In this document: in pieces, positions 1-4,482 of the stretch
How the letters are laid out: each line of letters starts with the position of its first letter
Position numbering within the stretch: position 1 is the first letter of the stretch
Assembly (NCBI GenBank): GCA_026645375.1
Contig: JAPFFX010000352.1
Location: forward strand, 1 to 5,749
Source of the DNA: Citricoccus sp. WCRC_4
Lineage (GTDB): Bacteria; Actinomycetota; Actinomycetes; Actinomycetales; Micrococcaceae
DNA: 5,749 nt
Direction of reading: 5' to 3'
Notes under the pieces: generated by a model
What the model was told of the DNA's origin: nothing
The model's input: only the letters and a program-made list of their open reading frames with translations
Databases searched by the model: none
Position numbers and translations under genes: made by a program

Positions 1-1
1 C

Positions 2-820
2 GTTGATCTCGAACAACCCCAGGTCCGAACCACCCGCGATCGACAGCAGCACACCGTGCGCGCCCTCGATACTTGCCTCCAGCAACGGAGACGAGATGGC
101 CGCCTCGGCGGCCGCGACCGCGCGGTCCTCACCGCGGGACGAGCCGATGCCCATCAGCGCGGAGCCCGCGTTCGACATGACCGCCTTGACGTCGGCGAAG
201 TCCACGTTGATCAGGCCGGGGGTGGTGATCAGGTCGGTGATGCCCTGGACACCGGAGAGCAGCACCTGGTCGGCGGACTTGAAGGCGTCCAGTACCGAGA
301 CGTTGCGGTCGGAGATGGACAGCAGCCGGTCGTTCGGGATCACGATCAGGGTGTCGACCTCGTCGCGCAGGGCATCGATCCCGGATTCGGCGCTGGTGGC
401 CCGGCGCCGGCCCTCGAAGGTGAACGGACGGGTCACGACGCCGATGGTCAGGGCACCCAGCGAGCGGGCGATGCGGGCGACGACCGGTGCGCCACCGGTA
501 CCGGTGCCACCGCCCACGCCGGCGGTGACGAAGACCATGTCGGCCCCGCGCAGGACCTCCTCGATCTCCTCGGCGTGGTCCTCGGCGGCCTGGCGACCCA
601 CCTCCGGGTTCGCCCCGGCGCCCAGTCCGCGAGTCAGCTCCCGTCCGACGTCCAGCTTGACGTCTGCGTCACTCATCAGCAGCGCCTGGGCATCGGTGTT
701 GATGGCGATGAACTCCACGCCGCGGAGTCCCACGTCGATCATGCGGTTCACGGCATTGACGCCGGCGCCGCCGATGCCGACGACCTTGATGACGGCCAGG
801 TAGTTCTGGGGTGCTGCCAC
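2..820 (-). CDS. ftsZ: Cell division protein FtsZ (5' 273 codons; C-terminus beyond left edge)
   Basis: FtsZ is the tubulin-like GTPase that polymerises into the cytoplasmic Z-ring and recruits the divisome. Seen here: an N-terminal Rossmann-type GTPase fold with GIGGAG at residues 15-20 and NTDAQAL at 41-47, the tubulin/FtsZ signature loop GGGTGTG at 103-109, RPF(T)FEGRRR at 131-140, NDR at 163-165, and the T7 synergy loop NVDFAD at 205-210 that completes the active site of the neighbouring subunit. The frame is intact to the left edge, ending in FEIN. Actinobacterial FtsZ is usually about 380-450 residues, so the end of the C-terminal domain, the variable linker and the C-terminal peptide are missing. 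The start is taken as GTG at 820-818: it gives the typical short N-terminus (VAAPQNYLAVIKVVG) and has AAGGGA 8 nt upstream. The only gene here preceded by a real gap, it is probably regulated separately from ftsQ. Identification is secure; the full length is unknown. Confidence 0.98.
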   Translation of the reverse strand, partial: MAAPQNYLAVIKVVGIGGAGVNAVNRMIDVGLRGVEFIAINTDAQALLMSDADVKLDVGRELTRGLGAGANPEVGRQAAEDHAEEIEEVLRGADMVFVTAGVGGGTGTGGAPVVARIARSLGALTIGVVTRPFTFEGRRRATSAESGIDALRDEVDTLIVIPNDRLLSISDRNVSVLDAFKSADQVLLSGVQGITDLITTPGLINVDFADVKAVMSNAGSALMGIGSSRGEDRAVAAAEAAISSPLLEASIEGAHGVLLSIAGGSDLGLFEIN

Positions 821-828
821 GGTGTTTG

Positions 829-834
829 TCCCTT
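829..834 (-). promoter_or_regulatory. Ribosome binding site of ftsZ
   Basis: AAGGGA on the minus strand lies 8 nt before the GTG at 820. It is a weaker match to the anti-Shine-Dalgarno than the sites of murG and murC, but it is the only purine-rich run near the start and supports GTG as the initiation codon. No in-frame ATG lies near the family N-terminus. Confidence 0.6.
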
Positions 835-838
835 GTTC

Positions 839-859
839 GGTGTCTGTCTGTCTGGTGTC
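839..859 (-). promoter_or_regulatory. Paired GACACC motifs flanking (CAGA) repeats in the ftsZ leader
   Basis: On the minus strand the hexamer GACACC occurs twice (839-844 and 854-859), exactly 15 bp apart, separated by a short tetranucleotide run made of CAGA/GACA units. GACAC is the core sequence bound by WhiA, which in Streptomyces regulates sporulation-linked division genes including ftsZ. A further GACAC in the same orientation lies at 1004-1008. Seen: the repeats and spacing. Inference: possible WhiA-type or other regulator binding. The sites lie between the candidate promoter and the ftsZ start, inside the presumed leader, so repression, a downstream promoter or pure chance are all possible. 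Confidence 0.3.
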
Positions 860-899
860 CGGCCTGCGCCCCGGACGCCCATCGGGCGCCGCCGCGCCC
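857..899 (-). other. Possible stem-loops in the ftsZ 5' leader
   Basis: Two perfect 6-bp GC-rich inverted repeats lie side by side: 857-862 with 871-876 (8-nt loop) and 884-889 with 894-899 (4-nt loop). A competing pairing is available between 876-880 (CGCCC on the plus strand) and 884-888 (GGGCG). Neither hairpin is followed by a T-run, so they do not look like intrinsic terminators. In a genome this GC-rich such repeats often arise by chance, so a structured leader is only a possibility. Confidence 0.25.
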
Positions 900-910
900 T
901 CCGGGTGGCT

Positions 911-943
911 TAACGTTCAGGTTGAAGGTTAGTGTTATGTCAA
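911..943 (-). promoter_or_regulatory. Candidate ftsZ control element: TTGACA box plus inverted repeat
   Basis: Reading the minus strand, a perfect TTGACA (938-943) is followed by an imperfect inverted repeat at 911-931: 9-bp arms TAACCTTCA / TGAACGTTA, 8 of 9 positions matching, 3-bp centre. The segment is much AT-richer than its surroundings (about 41% GC across 909-966). TTGACA is a consensus -35 hexamer, but no good TANNNT -10 is found at 16-19 bp; the sequence at 18 bp is TGAACG. From memory, similar AACCT...AGGTT-like sequences sit upstream of ftsZ in other actinobacteria, which I could not verify. It may be a promoter, an operator, or both. Confidence 0.5.
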
Positions 944-960
944 CCTGTGTTCTGGGTGAA

Positions 961-989
961 ACGTTATGGTGCCGACGCGGATCTCGCAA
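961..989 (-). promoter_or_regulatory. Candidate sigma-A-type promoter for ftsZ
   Basis: On the minus strand TTGCGA (984-989) is separated by exactly 17 bp from TAACGT (961-966), matching the actinobacterial housekeeping pattern TTGNNN-N17-TANNNT. Transcription would begin near 954 and give a leader of about 135 nt before the GTG. It lies wholly in the ftsQ-ftsZ gap, 58 bp or more past the ftsQ stop, at the start of the AT-rich segment. It would allow ftsZ expression independent of the upstream dcw transcript. The pattern is loose, so chance occurrence is possible. Confidence 0.45.
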
Positions 990-1047
990 AGACCCGCTCC
1001 CGCGTGTCGCCGTTGCGCGCCCCGGGGAGCACTCGTCCACGGTCTCC

Positions 1048-1854
1048 TCACCGGGTCACCGGGTAGTCCGGGATCGAGACGTCGAACTCCTCGACCGGGT
1101 CCGCCTCGTCCTGCGGGACCTTCAGCAGGGCTGCCAGGACCTGTGCCTTCCGCACCCCCTGTTCCGCGTTGCCCCAGAGCACGGTGCGCCCGTCCTCGAG
1201 CGTGAGGGTCACGGAGTCCACCGTCTGCGCCGAGGCGGAGTCCATGCGTTTCCGGATGGGATCCGGCAGCGAGCCCAGGACGGTCGTGATCGCGTCGAAG
1301 ACCTCGGGGTCGGACAGGTCGGCGGCATCGGAGACGCTGGGCAGCCGGTAGGGTTCGGCCTCCTCCGCCGAGAGGGTGGCGACGGCCTGGCCCCGGGCCG
1401 AGTACAGCACACGCTCCTCCCCCTGCGGCACCTGGGCGACCGGTTGGTGCTCCACGACCTCCACGATCAGCGACGCGGGCGGTTCCGCCCGGACCCTGAC
1501 CTCCTCGACGGCGGGTTCTCCCGCGAGCAGCTCCGCGACGGTCCGCTGGCCCACCTGCGGCAGGGGCACTCCGTGCAGGGGCCGTACCAGTGCCTCGGCC
1601 CGCTCCCGGGGCAGCAGGTCGGTGCCCGTGACCGTGATGGTGCGGATGGCCAGCAGGGGGGAGAAGTACAGCACCGCGCCGAGCGCGACCAGCAGCACCA
1701 GGCCCGCCACACCGATCACCCGCCACAGGCGGACCCGGCGGCGCCGGGCCTGCTCGGGTGTCTGCGGGAAGGCCAGGACGTTGTCATCGCCCGCGGTCAT
1801 CAGGTCGGTCGTCGTGGAGGCCTCCGGGCCGGCGTCCGTCCTATCGCCCGCCAT
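1048..1854 (-). CDS. ftsQ: Cell division protein FtsQ (POTRA-domain divisome protein)
   Basis: FtsQ is a bitopic membrane protein of the divisome; with its FtsL/FtsB-type partners it controls the septal synthase FtsW-FtsI. This 268-residue protein has a 43-residue cytoplasmic tail ending in a basic run (QARRRRVRLWR, about 35-45), one transmembrane segment at about 46-64, a POTRA domain at about 67-137 (starting LAIRTITVTG, with the VEEVRVRAEPPASLIVEVVEHQP strand-helix-strand end split across 116-138), then the FtsQ-type beta domain to about 245 and a short C-terminal tail ending DYPVTR. The order and length fit actinobacterial FtsQ. The ATG at 1854 overlaps the end of murC by 14 bp and has GAGGAAA 6 nt upstream; a second Met at residue 19 is possible but has less support. 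Sequence conservation in this family is low, so the call rests on architecture and on its position between murC and ftsZ. Confidence 0.95.
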   Translation of the reverse strand: MAGDRTDAGPEASTTTDLMTAGDDNVLAFPQTPEQARRRRVRLWRVIGVAGLVLLVALGAVLYFSPLLAIRTITVTGTDLLPRERAEALVRPLHGVPLPQVGQRTVAELLAGEPAVEEVRVRAEPPASLIVEVVEHQPVAQVPQGEERVLYSARGQAVATLSAEEAEPYRLPSVSDAADLSDPEVFDAITTVLGSLPDPIRKRMDSASAQTVDSVTLTLEDGRTVLWGNAEQGVRKAQVLAALLKVPQDEADPVEEFDVSIPDYPVTR

Positions 1855-3364
1855 CGCCGCTTTCCTCGTCGCGGTCCGCCAGCGCCGCCAGGATCGCCCC
1901 GCCCTGGGCGGTGACGTCCCCGGCGCCCATGGTCAGGATGACGTCTCCGGGACGCGCCGCGGCGACCAGGCCGGCCACGCCGGCCTCGGCGTCCTCCGGG
2001 ACCTCGCCGGAGCCCGGCAGGAGGGTGGACAGCCGGCGGGTGATCAGGGTCGAGTCGACGCCGGCGATCGGCTCCTCCCGGGCCGGGTAGACGGGCAGGA
2101 CCCGCACGCCGTCGGCCGCCGAGAGCGCCTGCGCGAAGCCGTCCGCGAAGTCGCGGGTGCGCGAGAACAGATGGGGCTGGAAGAGCACGTGGACCCGGTG
2201 CCCGCCGGCCACCGAGCGTCCGGCGGCGATGGCCGCCGCCACCTCGGTGGGATGGTGCGCGTAGTCGTCGAACACGCGGACGCCGGCACGCTCACCGCGG
2301 AACTCGAACCGACGCGCCGTGCCGCGGAAGGCCTCCAGTCCGCGGGCCGCGTCCTCGGCCTCCAGGCCGGCGTGGTGGGCGGCCAGCAGGACCGCGGCGG
2401 CGTTCAGCGCGTTGTGCCGACCGGGAACGGCCAGTTCCACCTGCGTGGAGCGTCCGCCGGCCCAGCGGAAGGTGACGCGCTGCCCGGTACCCCCGGCCGT
2501 CCCGGCCGGCTCGCTGTCCGCCAGGACGAGGTCGTCGCCCCGTCCGGACTCCGAACCGTAGGTGACGACACGGGGCGCGGGCCGGCCGGCGGCGGCCTCG
2601 GCGCGGACCCACTGGGCCAGGGCCAGGGCTCCGGGATCGTCGGCACAGGCCACCAGCACACCGTCCGGGGGCAGCAGCAGCGCGAAGTCGCGGAAGACCT
2701 GCACCACGGCGTCGGCCGAGCCGTAGAAGTCGAGGTGGTCGGCCTCCACGTTCGTGACGATCGCGATCTGCGGCCGGTAGTTCAGCAGCGTACCGTCGGA
2801 CTCGTCGGCCTCGGCGATGAACCACTCCCCCGCACCTGCCCGCGCGTTGGTCCCCAGGCCGGCGACCGCGGCGCCGACGGCGAAGGTCGGATCGGCGCCG
2901 GCGCGGGTGAACGTCATCGCCGCCATCGAGGACGTGGTGGTCTTGCCGTGGGTCCCGGCGACCGCGAGCACCCGGTGGCCGGCCATCGCGGCGGCCAGCC
3001 CCTGGGAGCGGTGCAGGACGGGCACGCCCCGCGCGATCGCGGCGTCGTACTCGGGATTCCCCGGGCCGGCGATCGACGAGGCCACGACGGTGTCCACGCC
3101 GGCCCCACCGGCGCGTTGCGCCACCCGGTCGAGGTTCTGCGCCTCGTAGCCGACGAACACCGCGGCCCCAGCCGACTCGAGTTCGCGCATCACCGGCAGG
3201 TCCTTGGCATCGGTCCCGGAGATCGGCACCCCCTGCTGCTGCATGATCCGCGCGATGCCGGACACCCCGACGCCGCCCAGGCCCAGGAAGTGGACGCGGC
3301 CCAGGGCGGCCAGGGACGGCGCCATGGGTCGCACCGGTGTGGTCTCGTCGGTCGGTCGGGTCAT
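1841..3364 (-). CDS. murC: UDP-N-acetylmuramate--L-alanine ligase MurC
   Basis: MurC is the cytoplasmic ATP-dependent ligase that adds L-Ala to UDP-MurNAc, the first amino acid of the peptidoglycan stem. The 507-residue protein has all three Mur ligase domains: an N-terminal UDP-binding Rossmann domain with GLGGVGVSG at 28-36; a central ATPase domain with P-loop GTHGKTTTS at 137-145, the metal-binding EADESD at 185-190 and NVEADHLD at 205-212; and a C-terminal domain after PGRHNALNA (314-322) with RRFE (351-354), DDYAHHPTE (366-374), QPHLFSRT (396-403) and GAGD (480-483). The HFLGLGG and DDYAHHP motifs distinguish MurC from MurD, MurE and MurF. It is slightly longer than E. coli MurC (491), partly from an Ala/Gly-rich segment near 280-310. 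ATG at 3364 shares ATGA with the murG stop and has AGGAGG 6 nt upstream, preferred over the internal Met at residue 14. All key residues are present, so it should be active. Confidence 0.98.
   Translation of the reverse strand: MTRPTDETTPVRPMAPSLAALGRVHFLGLGGVGVSGIARIMQQQGVPISGTDAKDLPVMRELESAGAAVFVGYEAQNLDRVAQRAGGAGVDTVVASSIAGPGNPEYDAAIARGVPVLHRSQGLAAAMAGHRVLAVAGTHGKTTTSSMAAMTFTRAGADPTFAVGAAVAGLGTNARAGAGEWFIAEADESDGTLLNYRPQIAIVTNVEADHLDFYGSADAVVQVFRDFALLLPPDGVLVACADDPGALALAQWVRAEAAAGRPAPRVVTYGSESGRGDDLVLADSEPAGTAGGTGQRVTFRWAGGRSTQVELAVPGRHNALNAAAVLLAAHHAGLEAEDAARGLEAFRGTARRFEFRGERAGVRVFDDYAHHPTEVAAAIAAGRSVAGGHRVHVLFQPHLFSRTRDFADGFAQALSAADGVRVLPVYPAREEPIAGVDSTLITRRLSTLLPGSGEVPEDAEAGVAGLVAAARPGDVILTMGAGDVTAQGGAILAALADRDEESGDGGR
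1861..1867 (-). promoter_or_regulatory. Ribosome binding site of ftsQ (inside murC)
   Basis: GAGGAAA on the minus strand lies 6 nt before the ATG at 1854, within the last codons of murC. It supports the upstream start and implies translation is coupled to murC. Confidence 0.65.
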
Positions 3365-4482
3365 CGGGGTCCTCCTGCGGCGTTCAGGACCAGGCGCGCC
3401 ATGGCCCGGTCGGCATCCCGGATCCCCAGCGAGGCGGAGGCCGCGGACATCCGCTCCAGCCGCCCGGCGTCCAGGGCCAGGGGAATGAGTTCTCGGCGGA
3501 CCCAGTCCGCGGTGAAGGACTCGTCCTTCACCAGGACGGCTCCGTCCGCCGTCACCAGCCCGCGGGCGTTGAGGGCCTGCTCGCCGTTGCCGATCGGCAG
3601 CGGGACGAACACGGCGGGCAGCCCGACGGCGGCCAGCTCGCAGACCGTGCCGGCCCCCGAGCGGGCGACGATGAGGTCGGCCGCGGCGTAGGCCTGCTCC
3701 ATGCCCTCCAGGTACTCGACCTGGTGGTATCCGGGCGAGGCGACCGGGTCGCCGTCGGGCCCCAGGACCTGCTTACCGCGGCCGGTGAGGTGCAGGACCT
3801 GCAGGCCGGCCGCGGCGAGGTCCGGGAGGGCCGCAGCGATCGTCCGGTTGACGTTGAGCGCGCCCGAGGACCCGCCGGTGACCACCACCGTGGTGGCGGC
3901 GGGATCCAGTCCGAGGGCCCGGCGGGCGGGCTCACGGGCCGCGGCCCGGTCGAGGGCGGAGATCTCCCGGCGCATCGGCATCCCCACGTGCAGGGCGCCC
4001 GGCAGGACCGTCTCTGGGAACGCGGTGGCCACGGCCGCCGCCCGGCGTGCCCCGACGCGGTTGGCCAGCCCGGCCCGGACGTTGGCCTCGTGGATGACCA
4101 CCGGTACCCGGCGCCGGGCGGCGGCCAGGTACACGGGGGTGGAGACGTAACCGCCCACGCCGACCACGACGCCGGCCCGACGCCGGTCGAGGATGTCACC
4201 CGCCTGGGCGACGGCCCGCCGGAAGCGGGAGGGCAACCGGACCAGGTCCATGGTGGGACGACGGGGCATCGGGACCCGGTCGATGGTGTCCAGCTCGTAA
4301 CCGGCGGCCGGGACGAGGCGGGTCTCCATGCCGGAGGCGGTGCCGACCATGGTGCAGTGCACGGCGGCGGGGCGGCCGTCCGCGGTCGAGGCCTCATCGA
4401 GGGCCCGGGCGATGGCGAGCATGGGGCTGATGTGGCCGGCCGTTCCGCCGCCGGCCAGGACCACGTTGAGGGTATCGGGCAT
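3361..4482 (-). CDS. murG: UDP-GlcNAc:undecaprenyl-PP-MurNAc-pentapeptide GlcNAc transferase MurG
   Basis: MurG is a GT-B fold (family GT28) glycosyltransferase bound to the inner membrane face. It transfers GlcNAc from UDP-GlcNAc to lipid I, producing lipid II, the substrate of the adjacent gene product FtsW. The 373-residue protein shows the family's glycine loops and motifs: GGGTAGHISP at 11-20, GVGGYVSTP at 108-116, HEANVRAGLANR at 131-142, GGSSGALNVN at 203-212, ARSGAGTVCE at 273-282 (Glu282 matches the UDP-ribose-binding Glu) and PLPIGNGEQALNA at 295-307. The N-terminal half binds lipid I and the C-terminal half binds UDP-GlcNAc. Length matches actinobacterial MurG, a little longer than E. 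coli (355). The ATG at 4482 overlaps the ftsW stop by one base (TGATG) and has GGAGGAGG 7 nt upstream. The same frame happens to stay open far upstream through ftsW, but that extension has no resemblance to the family and is not coding. Confidence 0.98.
   Translation of the reverse strand: MPDTLNVVLAGGGTAGHISPMLAIARALDEASTADGRPAAVHCTMVGTASGMETRLVPAAGYELDTIDRVPMPRRPTMDLVRLPSRFRRAVAQAGDILDRRRAGVVVGVGGYVSTPVYLAAARRRVPVVIHEANVRAGLANRVGARRAAAVATAFPETVLPGALHVGMPMRREISALDRAAAREPARRALGLDPAATTVVVTGGSSGALNVNRTIAAALPDLAAAGLQVLHLTGRGKQVLGPDGDPVASPGYHQVEYLEGMEQAYAAADLIVARSGAGTVCELAAVGLPAVFVPLPIGNGEQALNARGLVTADGAVLVKDESFTADWVRRELIPLALDAGRLERMSAASASLGIRDADRAMARLVLNAAGGPR
3371..3376 (-). promoter_or_regulatory. 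Ribosome binding site of murC (inside murG)
   Basis: AGGAGG on the minus strand sits 6 nt before the ATG at 3364, inside the last codons of murG. This strong site fixes the murC start and supports coupling through the ATGA overlap. Confidence 0.8.

Larger units (their letters stand above)
821..1047 (-). other. ftsQ-ftsZ intergenic region
   Basis: This 227-bp stretch between the ftsQ stop and the ftsZ GTG is the only sizeable non-coding DNA in the window. In transcription order it holds a GC-rich start with one GACAC (1004-1008), a candidate promoter (961-989), the TTGACA/inverted-repeat element (911-943), GC-rich potential stem-loops (857-899), the paired GACACC motifs (839-859) and the ftsZ ribosome binding site. 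No T-tailed hairpin follows ftsQ, so read-through from the upstream operon into ftsZ is likely. No small gene with a convincing start and ribosome binding site was found in it. Confidence 0.8.

Noticed and set aside
3..913. Two long plus-strand frames antisense to ftsZ (3-803 and 56-913)
   Set aside because: The opposite strand encodes unmistakable FtsZ. The antisense products have low-complexity composition and no convincing start signal.
957..964. A GTTTCAC half-site resembling half of a parS palindrome
   Set aside because: The second half of the palindrome is absent (CCAGA follows), and a single half-site is expected by chance.
669..1040. A minus-strand frame starting with GTG in the ftsQ-ftsZ gap and running into ftsZ
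   Set aside because: It overlaps ftsZ in another frame, crosses the candidate promoter region, and encodes Arg/His-rich sequence with no recognisable family or ribosome binding site.
1020..1047. A possible terminator after ftsQ based on the CCCCGGGG palindrome
   Set aside because: The palindrome has no loop, there is no T-run, and no stable stem follows the ftsQ stop.
935..1726. A 263-codon minus-strand frame overlapping ftsQ
   Set aside because: Shadow of ftsQ in another frame; Arg/Gly/Pro/Ala-rich product with no domain.
1376..3691. A 771-codon plus-strand open frame antisense to ftsQ, murC and murG
   Set aside because: It is a third-position GC shadow: the product is Arg/Gly/Pro/Ser-rich low-complexity sequence with no domain, while the minus strand carries complete, motif-verified genes.
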